From Chitinophagaceae bacterium (GTDB taxonomy: Bacteria > Bacteroidota > Bacteroidia > Chitinophagales > Chitinophagaceae), in NCBI GenBank assembly GCA_025363355.1, contig JANYEB010000071.1:1-43750 (forward strand): a stretch of 43,750 nt of DNA. Reading direction: 5' to 3'. Below the pieces are notes generated by a model that saw only the letters and a program-made list of their open reading frames with translations, did not search any database and had not been told where the DNA came from. The position numbers and the translations under genes were made by a program. Below, piece after piece: positions 1 through 8,113 of this stretch (within the stretch, counting starts at the first letter, position 1; each line of letters begins with the position of its first letter).

Positions 1-177
1 AGTATGTTTTGGCTTTGATAACATAAAAAAAATGCAAGATTTTATAAAAATAGGATAAAATATTGCAACCTTTTATAGCCTGTTAATATCTTAAAGATAA
101 TGATACAGTGTGTTTCAAAGTTTTTGAGGGAGGACTAATTAAATAAGGATATATAAGGTAGGGTAGAATGTTCTGAT

Positions 178-402
178 ATGAACAAGAAGAAACAAGGGAT
201 AATAAATGAAGAAGAAAAAGCATTGTTATTAGAAGAACTCGCAGACATCTTTCTTTATGGACTACAGCTAGAGCATGAACAACAACATCCTGATAGCACG
301 TTCCGTTACATCAAGTACGAAGCCATACAGAAATTAGAAGCAGCTATGGAACTACGCAAAATAGAGAGCCAACGCAAGAAACCACAAAACTTGCACCAAT
401 AG
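178..402 (+). CDS. Small conserved-looking protein with a LADIF motif
   Basis: A 74-residue protein starting at ATG with a lysine-rich N-terminus and no signal peptide or membrane segment. Its core, LLLEELADIFLYGLQLEHE at about residues 17-35, matches a core in the small gene on the other side of the recombinase (1997-2251, LLEKLADIFILGLKYELE). Two copies of one motif beside the same recombinase suggest a real, element-linked family, perhaps an accessory DNA-binding or recombination factor; that role is inference. The rest is charged and probably helical. The gene converges on the recombinase gene with a 48-base gap. No named family was recognised. Confidence 0.6.
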   Translation: MNKKKQGIINEEEKALLLEELADIFLYGLQLEHEQQHPDSTFRYIKYEAIQKLEAAMELRKIESQRKKPQNLHQ

Positions 403-450
403 CAATTTTCCCTACACCCTTCGCCCTGTCTTCACAACACTACAGATTCG

Positions 451-2055
451 TTATGCAGCATTCTGCAACACAACCTCATTCACTTTTTCTTCATATGTTA
501 TAAGGTCATTTTGTACTTCACGAAACAGAGCAAATAAACCCTCATCAACAGAGGCAGGGGAATTTGCAAAATAGTGGTGTTTTTTATCTCGTCCTAGGTG
601 GTGCACATTAAAGGACAAATTCTCAAGAATATCCTTTTTAAGCATAAAAATGCTATGTACTTTTTGTGTTCGAAAATGCATTCCATCAAACACTATCCCT
701 TCAGGGAATTTGAACCACTGAAAAAGTACTTTAATTTGAGGTGGTTGTTCCTGCCAATAGTTGCCAGGATTTATGAGCATTTTATGTAATCGAGAAAAAA
801 CATATTCAATATCAAAAGGTCTATCATCAGCTTTTGATATTTTATCCTGTACATCCCAAAGTTTTTTATCCAATATTTCCATATGCTCTTTGAGCAAATC
901 ATCTGCGATAATACCAGTAATATTCTTCTCCAATAGTAATCGTCTTTGCTGTTTTATTTCTTCAAACTGTTTCTGTAAGGTTGTTTTATTTGACAATATC
1001 AAAGAAGTGCTATTCCTTAATTTTTCGGTAACAATTTTTTCAAGTGATTTTATAGTTTCAGCATCAACAGAGAAACTATTGAGATACTCAACAAACTTGC
1101 CTTCCAGAGCTTCTTTTGCAATTAATTTACCAGTATCTAACATTCTGTAATATGGATATTTTCGCAATCTCCCAGCACTCCAACCACCAGATATGGATAA
1201 GCCATTTTCACATTTTATGAATCTTCGTAAAGGAAAATCTGGATTCTCTTTTACATATTTTTTAGCTTTATATTTTCTGGTGATTATCTGTTGCACTTTG
1301 TAAAAAAGTGCTTCCGAAACAAGCGGTTCAAAATTGCCATCAACCACCATCCCAAACTTCTTTATCTTACTAATGTAGATAGGATTTTTAAGCATCAGAT
1401 AGAAGACTGATCTAACAAAAGAAAGTTTATATTTTTCATTAAAATGCTGCCTAGCTTTTTCAGCAGAACATTCCTGAACTGCTATATAGTTAAATATCTC
1501 TTTAAGAATATTTGCATAATCATTAGGAGCAATCGTTGATTTGCCATTAACTTTTACATTAGCATATCCAAATGGAGCCATCCATACGTAACGACCCTCT
1601 AGAACAGCTTGTTTCATTCCACCAACACTTCGTTCCGTTCTTACTTCATTATCAAACTGAGCCACGTTGGCAATGATATTTTCCATAAACCTCCCAGCTG
1701 GGGTATCTTCAAAAAACTCTGATGTTGATTTGATTTCAACACCATATCGTTTAAGCATAATTCGTATCTGGCTGTAGTCATCAGTATTGCGTGAGATTCT
1801 ATCAATTTTATATGCAATCACCACACTGATTTTATTGTTCTTTTCAGCACAAAACTTCATCATTTTCTGAAGTTCAGTTCTATCAGCAGTTTTCGCACTT
1901 TCTCCCATTTCGATAAATACCTGTACTATTTCATATTCATTTTTATTGGCATATTCACGACAGTATTTTTCCTGAGTGATTAAGCTATTGCCTTCTTCAA
2001 CTTGTTCTTTTGTTGAAACACGGCAATAGACTACTGCTCTCTTCTTTTCTTTCAT
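451..2055 (-). CDS. Large serine recombinase (site-specific integrase/resolvase family)
   Basis: This 534-residue protein should cut and rejoin DNA at attachment sites through a covalent serine-DNA link. The N-terminal resolvase domain (about residues 5-150) carries the nucleophile in YCRVSTKEQ (S14), YKIDRISRN (about 82-90) and the FFEDTPAGRFMENI region. A recombinase domain follows (about 160-265), then a zinc-ribbon region (about 278-315), a helical segment typical of the coiled-coil insertion (about 340-400), and a C-terminal tail. The zinc ribbon is degenerate: only C282 remains, and the usual CxxC partner and later cysteines are replaced (KCENGLS, YYRMLDTG). The length suits large serine integrases. 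The start overlaps the small upstream gene by 59 bases, so the two are probably co-transcribed. It likely integrates or excises the element; a transposase-like role is possible. Confidence 0.93.
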   Translation of the reverse strand: MKEKKRAVVYCRVSTKEQVEEGNSLITQEKYCREYANKNEYEIVQVFIEMGESAKTADRTELQKMMKFCAEKNNKISVVIAYKIDRISRNTDDYSQIRIMLKRYGVEIKSTSEFFEDTPAGRFMENIIANVAQFDNEVRTERSVGGMKQAVLEGRYVWMAPFGYANVKVNGKSTIAPNDYANILKEIFNYIAVQECSAEKARQHFNEKYKLSFVRSVFYLMLKNPIYISKIKKFGMVVDGNFEPLVSEALFYKVQQIITRKYKAKKYVKENPDFPLRRFIKCENGLSISGGWSAGRLRKYPYYRMLDTGKLIAKEALEGKFVEYLNSFSVDAETIKSLEKIVTEKLRNSTSLILSNKTTLQKQFEEIKQQRRLLLEKNITGIIADDLLKEHMEILDKKLWDVQDKISKADDRPFDIEYVFSRLHKMLINPGNYWQEQPPQIKVLFQWFKFPEGIVFDGMHFRTQKVHSIFMLKKDILENLSFNVHHLGRDKKHHYFANSPASVDEGLFALFREVQNDLITYEEKVNEVVLQNAA

Positions 2056-2251
2056 TTTCTAACTCATATTTGAGACCCAAGATAAAAATATCCGCAAGTT
2101 TTTCTAAGAGTGCTTGCCTCGTATCATCCTGTTGCTCCTTAGTTATATCCAGAGAGGAACAACATAATCCAACATTGTTGCAACACAAGTCTGTATGTTG
2201 TTCCTCTCTAGAAACGACTTTTATTTTGTTGGGTTTACACTTGTGTTGCAT
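1997..2251 (-). CDS. Small LADIF-motif protein overlapping the recombinase start
   Basis: An 84-residue protein starting at ATG, just upstream of the serine recombinase and overlapping its first 59 bases in another frame, which suggests an operon with translational coupling. Residues 47-66 (ALLEKLADIFILGLKYELE) match the core of the 74-residue protein at 178-402. The N-terminal part is cysteine-rich (CCNNVGLCC) because it lies over a large DNA palindrome at 2151-2209, so that protein segment may be shaped by a DNA site. No named family was recognised. A regulator or accessory factor for the recombinase is the simplest guess. Confidence 0.6.
   Translation of the reverse strand: MQHKCKPNKIKVVSREEQHTDLCCNNVGLCCSSLDITKEQQDDTRQALLEKLADIFILGLKYELENERKEESSSLLPCFNKRTS
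2151..2209. repeat. 59-bp palindrome upstream of the recombinase
   Basis: Perfect 16-bp inverted arms, AGAGAGGAACAACATA (2151-2166) and TATGTTGTTCCTCTCT (2194-2209), enclose a 10-bp palindrome TGTTGCAACA (2176-2185) whose centre is within half a base of the outer one. The structure lies inside the coding region of the small gene 1997-2251 and about 95 bases upstream of the recombinase start. It could be a binding site for the recombinase or a regulator, or an RNA hairpin controlling recombinase expression. No T-run follows, so it is not a typical terminator. Confidence 0.75.
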
Positions 2252-2426
2252 CGCTATTGTACTATGACTATTTGCTCTTGTATAGGAGTATTATTTCACA
2301 GAAAAAGTAGTTATTAGAGATAGGGAGTGATGCAAATACATACCTGAAAATGTTAGTGAATTATGGTTGCTGTGGAATAATAGTTATATTAAATAAAGCC
2401 CCATAATATGATAAAATATAAATACT

Positions 2427-2510
2427 ATGATAACAGTTGAATGAAAAGACTACCACGATAAACTAGGAGATTCAGGAGTTACAAATATGTATTTTGCTAC
2501 AGACTATTTA
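2427..2510 (+). pseudogene. Decayed copy of the 51-residue gene at 4867
   Basis: Reading from ATG at 2427, the codons align one to one with the first 28 codons of the intact gene at 4867-5022: M-I/L-T, then K-D/A-Y, DKL, DSG-V/I-TNMY and AT-D/E-YL are shared. A TGA replaces codon 6 and the similarity stops at about 2510, just before a terminator. Similarity extends upstream (CATAATATGATAAA here, CATAGTATGATAAA at 4851). This is a broken, 3'-truncated paralogue. It is shorter than usual gene-calling limits and is visible only by comparing the two loci. Confidence 0.75.
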
Positions 2511-2519
2511 TTCATAACA

Positions 2520-2555
2520 AAAGACCCTGTAAAATTTACTTTACAGGGTCTTTTA
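2520..2555 (-). terminator. Intrinsic terminator of the Ig-like protein gene
   Basis: Perfect 15-bp arms AAAAGACCCTGTAAA (2520-2534) and TTTACAGGGTCTTTT (2541-2555) around a 6-base loop. The A and T runs at the two ends let it work in both directions. It lies 25 bases past the stop of the minus-strand gene at 2580. Confidence 0.85.
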
Positions 2556-2579
2556 TAATCATCAAAATAATCTAATTTA

Positions 2580-4421
2580 TTAATCTGCTTTTTTAATAGA
2601 CTTTTTTGTTATAGCTATTTTGCCATTGCTAACAATGGTGAATACAACTGTTGTTGTCGATGAATTAATCATACCGATATCAACCTGTCCTTTTGCTTGT
2701 CTGATGGGAAATGTTTTTAACATCTTTCCGTTTATATCAGTAACCTGTAGTAATGCCTCACCACTAAAATCATCAAGACTGTATATAGCTTTGGCATTAT
2801 CTGCAAAAGGTGTTGGGACTATTTCAAGGGTGTTGTTGTTAGGCTGAGCAACTGCACAGGGGCTGTAGTTACGTGCTTCCAATATTGCTTTCATTTGAAC
2901 TCTAAGGTCAGCAAGTTCTGCTTTTAAGTCATCAAATTCTTTTTGGGAAATTGATACTATAGTATTACCCGCTGTTCTTGAAAACACTCCACCAGATGCT
3001 GTTGATTGATATAACGTACCATCAGGCCCGATGACAACTGCTGGCATAGCAGATGGTGGTGCCGCTAGCCCTGTCAATTTTATTTTCCCATCACTTGTAA
3101 GCCTTATTTTTTCTGATGCATTTGCTTTCATTACAAAATCTGTAGCTGTGTTGGTGCCAATATAATTACTGCTGGTTGCAGTGTTATTGCCACTTAACAC
3201 CCAACTGCATGTTTCATCACAAGGGCATAACACTACTGTTACTACAATGGTTTTAGCTGGACACGGATTGCCACTAACTGTATAGGTAATAGTTGAACTG
3301 CCCACTGCATTAGCTGTAACCACACCCCCAGAGCTTACGGAAACATTTGAATTGTTTGAACTCCACGTGCCACCAGTGGTTGCATCAAGCAGGGTAATAG
3401 TCGAACCTATGCAAATATTTGTACTTCTGTTATCCTTTACAGTAATATCAGCTAGTGCAGAGAAAAAAGTAACTGATGCATTTGCAGTATTTGTGCATCC
3501 ATATGCATTGGCTGCGGTGGTATAGGATATTGTAGTTGGTCCACCAGCACTGGTAGCTGTTACCAAACCTGTACTGTTCACCGAAATACTGCCACTACTC
3601 GGCGACCAAGTGCCACCAGAGGTTGCATCAGCTAATTGGGTAGTAGTTGCACTTGCATAGCATATATTTGTCGTACCAGTAATAGAGGCTACAGACGGAA
3701 TTGCACGTATATACGTATATCTTCCTACTCCATTCGAACACGCCCCATCCGCTACACTGTATTGAATTGATACAGTATTTGCAGAAATACCATGAACAAC
3801 TCCTGTGGTTGCATTAACAGTTGCTGCTGGGGTATAATCAGAAGCCCACGTTCCACCACTAGGTGAACCAGTAAATGTCACATTAGCACCAACGCAAACA
3901 TCACTACCGTAGGTAATTGTAGGTGTTGATGGCATTGCTGTAAGGTTTATAGTTAAAGTATTTGATGAGACACCAGGAAAACTATTATGGGTGATATATA
4001 TTGCTATAGTGCCTGCCGTAAAAGGATTTGGCATTCCGGTAAAACCATTAGCACCAGTACTAAAGTTAACACCTGCCCTCCAAGTACAAGCGTTTCCTGT
4101 ATTATGCCCACTTTCTGTTATAGTTGTAGGTGAACCTCCACCAGTAGGCGTAAAGGTTAAATGAATAACTAAATCGTTTGAACTACCACACCAAGTAGTA
4201 GGTATCCAGCCTGCAATCTTGATTGAAGAATAGCTGCACATATTCACGCTGGTATTACCACTATATGTACTATCCGTGGATCCTGTAACTGCATTTGCTA
4301 AACCTGTTAATGTGCTTTGTGTTGCACCTATCCATAAATCAGTAGAGCTATGCTGGGCCCTTGACGTAGCTGTTGCTAAAACGCATACGCATAAAATAAT
4401 CACTTTGATTTTTTTTCTCAT
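2580..4421 (-). CDS. Secreted Ig-like repeat protein with T9SS-like C-terminal domain
   Basis: A 613-residue exported protein. Residues 1-23 form a signal peptide ending ATSRAQ. After a domain of about 140 residues come three Ig-like repeats (about 163-240, 241-322, 323-399), each with a SGGTW or TGGTW signature followed by SVS.GxV or a similar strand. Residues 404-475 (CSWVLSGNN, YIGTNTATDFVMKAN, SDGKIKLTG) resemble modules seen in phage-tail-like or sorting-linked Bacteroidota proteins. A short coiled coil (about 494-516) precedes a tail (530-613, PTPFADNAKAIYSL, DINGKML) that resembles a type A T9SS sorting domain. Likely a cell-surface adhesin; ligand unknown. It is transcribed opposite to the neighbouring element genes and has its own terminator. 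The small repeated gene copies on either side suggest it is an insertion. Confidence 0.85.
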   Translation of the reverse strand: MRKKIKVIILCVCVLATATSRAQHSSTDLWIGATQSTLTGLANAVTGSTDSTYSGNTSVNMCSYSSIKIAGWIPTTWCGSSNDLVIHLTFTPTGGGSPTTITESGHNTGNACTWRAGVNFSTGANGFTGMPNPFTAGTIAIYITHNSFPGVSSNTLTINLTAMPSTPTITYGSDVCVGANVTFTGSPSGGTWASDYTPAATVNATTGVVHGISANTVSIQYSVADGACSNGVGRYTYIRAIPSVASITGTTNICYASATTTQLADATSGGTWSPSSGSISVNSTGLVTATSAGGPTTISYTTAANAYGCTNTANASVTFFSALADITVKDNRSTNICIGSTITLLDATTGGTWSSNNSNVSVSSGGVVTANAVGSSTITYTVSGNPCPAKTIVVTVVLCPCDETCSWVLSGNNTATSSNYIGTNTATDFVMKANASEKIRLTSDGKIKLTGLAAPPSAMPAVVIGPDGTLYQSTASGGVFSRTAGNTIVSISQKEFDDLKAELADLRVQMKAILEARNYSPCAVAQPNNNTLEIVPTPFADNAKAIYSLDDFSGEALLQVTDINGKMLKTFPIRQAKGQVDIGMINSSTTTVVFTIVSNGKIAITKKSIKKAD

Positions 4422-4866
4422 AAAATAAAAAATTGAATTTTACCTACACTTTAATATCCGCAGCAGGTATCTCGGTGTGGCTTTTGCTTGTGAGGAGAAC
4501 GAAAGCCATAATTCCCTTTGAGGTAGCTTTCTAGCTAATGTGGTTTTGACTCATAGGCAGAGACATTTTGGATTTGTTGGTGTAAATGTAAAGCCTGGGT
4601 TCATTAAAAATAATACCTTGAAACCACTTTCTTTTTGCACATCTGTTATTAATTTTCAGTAGCCCGAAAACAACAAACCCTTATACTTAAAAAAGCTTTA
4701 AAGCAATCAAATCAATGCTAAGTGTGTGAACATAATATTGACAAAATCGCCTTACTACTTATGGCTAATATTGAAGGCAGTTTTGCTGTAACCTTCAAAT
4801 TGCAGCTGATATGAAACCAACAAATACATTGAAGAGAACTGCATAGTATGATAAACTGCTAGTACT
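4422..4866. other. Gene-free intergenic stretch
   Basis: About 445 bases between the start of the minus-strand Ig-like gene and the 51-residue gene. It must hold promoters for both directions, but no convincing Bacteroidota promoter pair was found. Only very short open frames occur. The last 20 bases or so resemble the sequence before the decayed copy at 2427. Confidence 0.6.
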
Positions 4867-5022
4867 ATGCTAACAGCTAAACATAAAGCCTATCTTGATA
4901 AATTGCGAGATTCTGGTATTACAAATATGTATGGTGCTACGGAATATCTAATGAATAAATTTCGTATCACTTATGAAGAAGCCAAAGTAATACTGATGGA
5001 ATGGATGTCATTGTATAAATAA
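4867..5022 (+). CDS. 51-residue small protein, intact copy
   Basis: Open frame from ATG to TAA encoding MLTAKHKAYLDKLRDSG then ITNMYGATEYLMNKF, RITYEEAKVILMEWM and SLYK. The similarity to the decayed copy at 2427-2510 is at codon level and mostly conservative, which supports coding. It looks like a small soluble helical protein; the final helix (YEEAKVILMEWMSLY) is amphipathic. It sits 20 bases before a strong hairpin and just upstream of the first ATPase gene, so it may lead the DNA-handling gene cluster. Function unknown. Confidence 0.65.
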   Translation: MLTAKHKAYLDKLRDSGITNMYGATEYLMNKFRITYEEAKVILMEWMSLYK

Positions 5023-5041
5023 GAAAACATAGTAAAAAACT

Positions 5042-5078
5042 AAAAGAAGATAGCTGCACTATGCAGTTATCTTCTTTT
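5042..5078 (+). terminator. Strong hairpin with T-run at the 5' end of the ATPase gene
   Basis: Arms AAAAGAAGATAGCTGC (5042-5057) and GCAGTTATCTTCTTTT (5063-5078) with a 5-base loop; the only mismatch is a G-U wobble in RNA. It follows the 51-residue gene and has intrinsic-terminator shape. The first possible ATG of the next gene (5061) lies across its loop and 3' arm. It is either a terminator for the small gene or an attenuator-like control element. Confidence 0.7.
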
Positions 5079-5129
5079 GCACCACTCCCTATCTTCCAAG
5101 TTCCACAACCCTTGCCATACAATGGTTCT

Positions 5130-6440
5130 ATGGAATCCATCACACCTATCGGCATCACCGACTATCGCAGCCAACGCATCCCTTTTGGCATCAAAGCAAA
5201 AGACAGAAGTGGACATATTTATTGCATAGGAAAAACAGGCGTTGGTAAATCAACATTGCTATTGCAAATGGCAATCGCAGATATCAATAACAATGCGAGT
5301 GTTGCTGTAATTGACCCACACGGAGATTTAGCAAATACACTCCTCACATACATTCCCATACATCGCATCACCGATACTATTTATTTTGATGCCAGCAATA
5401 CCAAGCATCCCATTGCATACAACCCTTTATACAATATCCCTGATGATGAAAAATATGCAACTGCTGCAAGCATTGTACTCGTGTTCAAAAAACTTTGGAT
5501 AGATAGCTGGGGGCCGCGTTTAGAGCATATTTTGCGTAATACCATACATAGTCTCACATATTGTCCAACAGCAACATTATTGGATATTCAACCAATGCTC
5601 ACGAACTATCATTTTAGAAAAGAAGTATTGTCATACATAACAGACCAAGCACTCCTTCGCTTCTGGTATAACGAATTTGAGCCATTGCCACCACATACCA
5701 AAGCAGAGCATATTGCATCCATTGTTAACAAGGTTGGCATACTAAATACACATCCAACATTAAAGGCAATACTATCTGCACAGCAGTCAAGTTTTAACAT
5801 AGAAGAAGTATTTAATGATAGCAAGATATTTGTAGCCAATTTATCAAAAGGAAGCATTGGCGAAGCAGGTGCAGAACTATTGGGTTCACTCCTTATAACC
5901 GCTTTTCAGACACAATCACTCAGAAGAAATAACATACCCATAGAAGAGCGAACACCCGTGTATTTGTACATAGACGAGATACACTCTTTTATGACAGAAG
6001 CCTTCATAGATATCCTGAGCGAATCAAGAAAATACAATCTCTGTTTATTCATTACACACCAGTACACAGAGCAATTATCTGACGACATACTGCACGGTAT
6101 TTTAGGTAATGTGGGAACAATCATTTGTTTCAGGATTGGTGCAAGAGATGCCAAGGTTTTAGAGATGGAGTTTGCCCCAACATTTACAGCAGAAGACCTT
6201 ATCAATCTTCCTCGATATACCATATACATCAAACTATTAATTGATGGCACCACCTCAAAGCCATTCAGTGCAACCACTACTATCTTGGAACAAAAAAAAC
6301 ACTTCTACCACGAATACATCAGACGAGAAAATGTCAGAAAATATACAGAGAGACAGCAACAGCAACGAGTAGAAAGATACCAAGAATATATCAATGATAA
6401 CAATAATATTCCAAAGCAACAACGACTTGATTTTGGCTAG
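5130..6440 (+). CDS. TraG/HerA-type DNA-translocating ATPase, short form
   Basis: An ATPase of the VirD4/TraG-HerA group, which pumps DNA during conjugation or DNA processing. Numbered from the alternative ATG at 5061 (459 residues), Walker A GKTGVGKST is at 57-65, a family IDPHGDL motif follows at about 93, Walker B YLYIDEIH has D305-E306, and a sensor-like ITHQ follows, then GNVGTIICFRIG. I prefer ATG 5130 (436 residues, MESITPIGITDYR) because 5061 falls inside a terminator-like hairpin and the extra 23 residues are low complexity. No transmembrane segment is visible, unlike many coupling proteins. It is a clear paralogue of the ATPase core of the gene at 8113. Role in element transfer is inferred. 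Confidence 0.85.
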   Translation: MESITPIGITDYRSQRIPFGIKAKDRSGHIYCIGKTGVGKSTLLLQMAIADINNNASVAVIDPHGDLANTLLTYIPIHRITDTIYFDASNTKHPIAYNPLYNIPDDEKYATAASIVLVFKKLWIDSWGPRLEHILRNTIHSLTYCPTATLLDIQPMLTNYHFRKEVLSYITDQALLRFWYNEFEPLPPHTKAEHIASIVNKVGILNTHPTLKAILSAQQSSFNIEEVFNDSKIFVANLSKGSIGEAGAELLGSLLITAFQTQSLRRNNIPIEERTPVYLYIDEIHSFMTEAFIDILSESRKYNLCLFITHQYTEQLSDDILHGILGNVGTIICFRIGARDAKVLEMEFAPTFTAEDLINLPRYTIYIKLLIDGTTSKPFSATTTILEQKKHFYHEYIRRENVRKYTERQQQQRVERYQEYINDNNNIPKQQRLDFG

Positions 6441-6506
6441 GATGTTCGGTGAGAAAATCGAAACAAAAACAAACAATTTGAAAAGAAAATAATACAACAA
6501 ATTTCT

Positions 6507-7580
6507 ATGAAAAAACAACAAACAAAACACGCAACAACCAAACAAAATAAGCAACAAAAACAACCCATCAATTTTATCTCCATCAAAGACCAATGGAAGA
6601 AACCAACTAAATCAAAACTCACCTTCATCGACCTGTTCTCAGGTTGTGGTGGTATCACCAAAGGTTTTGAATTAGCAGGGCTAGAACCCATTGCAGGCTT
6701 TGATTTCAACAGAGATGCTGTATAGACATACCGCAGCAATTTTGACCATCCTATCATTGAGGGAGACATCACTATTGCACGTGACAAACGACAACTATAT
6801 AAGCTAGTGAAAGAACAATTACAAAGCAGAAAACTCAACATCATTGCAGGTGGTTTTCCTTGCCAAGGATTTAGTATGGCAGGGAAGCGATTAGTAGATG
6901 ATCCTCGTAATGTACTATACAAACAAATGCTAACTGTTATCAAAAAACTGCAACCAGATTTTGTAGTTGGTGAGAATGTGCCAGGACTAAGATTTATGCA
7001 ACAAGGTGCAGTTGAAAAAAAGATTTTAGAAGGCTTCAAAAAAGCAGGATATACAATGCAGGTTACCATACTCTGTGCTGCTGATTATAGTGTGCCACAA
7101 AAAAGACATCGAATTATTTTCATTGGCAATAGAATCGGTAAAACCAACTTTCATCCCTTACCATTTATTGACCCGAGTAAATACAAGACAGTTAAAGACA
7201 CAATAGCTGATTTAATGGATATTGCAGACAATGAAGCTATCAATCACGAATACACCAATCACGATGCAAGAATGATAAAGCGTATGGCACAAGTGAAGGA
7301 AGGTGAAGGGTTGAGCAACAAGTACAAGGATTCCTATAGAAGGCTATGGTGGCATAGACCAGCAACAACTATCAAGGCCAATAATGGTGCAGGATGCATT
7401 CATCCCAAACGAAACAGGGTAATCACAGCTAGAGAAATGGCAAGACTGCAATCCTTTGATGATGATTTTATTTTTAAAGGAAGCAAAACAGCACAGCAAT
7501 TACAAATTGGAAACGCAGTGCCACCCTTGCTTGCAAAGGCAATAGCACTTGCCATAAAAAAATCATATAAAACAAAATAA
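6507..7580 (+). pseudogene. C5 cytosine DNA methyltransferase interrupted by one in-frame TAG
   Basis: The frame from ATG 6507 to TAA 7580 encodes a full C5-methyltransferase (357 positions) except for TAG at 6723-6725. Before it: the SAM-binding motif I FIDLFSGCGGITKGFELAG. After it, in the same frame: motif IV GGFPCQGFS with the catalytic cysteine at position 119, motif VI ENVPG, motif VIII QKRHRIIFIGNR, motif IX-like RPATTIKANNG and motif X QIGNAVPP. The alignment runs straight through the stop (FNRDAV-stop-TYRSNFDHP), so this is a single nonsense change. The second part could restart at GTG 6807, but it would lack motif I. It is probably a recent pseudogene, a sequencing error, or an accidentally split enzyme; any target sequence is unknown. 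It lies between the two ATPase genes. Confidence 0.85.
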
Positions 7581-7624
7581 ATCCAAATCCTTTGCGTTTT
7601 TCTTTAAATCTAAAATCAATTCCT

Positions 7625-8113
7625 ATGGCAATCCCAGTGTCAAATGTATTGTCCCATTGGACAAAAGCATTCCCTTTCTGTGCTATGTCAGCTAATCAAT
7701 TTTATAGCGATGTGGAAGCAATCATCAAAGAACACCAGATGCCCGATGTTAAAGTAGAAAAAGTCAAAAACAAAGAAGGTGGTATGTTTTCTTCATCACG
7801 AGAATACCTACGTATCAAACGAGGTGATTTAGTTTTTGATGTATGTGCAGCTCCGTTTGGTAAAGACTTTTTTATCTCTTGGTGGTTATACGAAACAGAA
7901 GGGTTTTCAAAACAGTTGCTCAAACTTACGAGTGTTGGCAGCTACCTAGTAGAACGTTCTGCAAAGCAAACATTCTTTCAGGCAGATGAAGAATCTATGT
8001 TCCTCACTTGTACCCACGAATGTATCTTGGAAGCCATTCAGAGGATGGTTGAAAGCAAGGGATTACGAGGCTTGACAGATATTGAGAAAACCTATTCAAA
8101 AGGTGGTTTATAA
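7625..8113 (+). CDS. Conserved protein coupled to the large TraG/HerA-type ATPase
   Basis: A 162-residue soluble protein. I chose ATG 7625 (MAIPVSNVLSHWTK) over the upstream TTG at 7592. Recognisable stretches include SHWTKAFPF, REYLRIKRGDLVFDVCAAPFG and FFISWWLYE; no catalytic motif is apparent and there is no signal peptide. The stop overlaps the next start as TAATG (8111-8115), so the protein is probably made in step with the 1027-residue ATPase and may be its partner. From memory, proteins of this type occur beside such ATPases elsewhere, but no function is known to me. Confidence 0.75.
   Translation: MAIPVSNVLSHWTKAFPFCAMSANQFYSDVEAIIKEHQMPDVKVEKVKNKEGGMFSSSREYLRIKRGDLVFDVCAAPFGKDFFISWWLYETEGFSKQLLKLTSVGSYLVERSAKQTFFQADEESMFLTCTHECILEAIQRMVESKGLRGLTDIEKTYSKGGL

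Noticed and set aside
761-1150. 129-residue plus-strand frame inside the recombinase
   Set aside because: Mirror frame of a well-supported gene on the other strand.
6507-7580. TAG read through as an amino acid (recoding)
   Set aside because: No sign of recoding elsewhere in the window; many genes use ordinary stops and no stimulatory structure was noticed after the codon.
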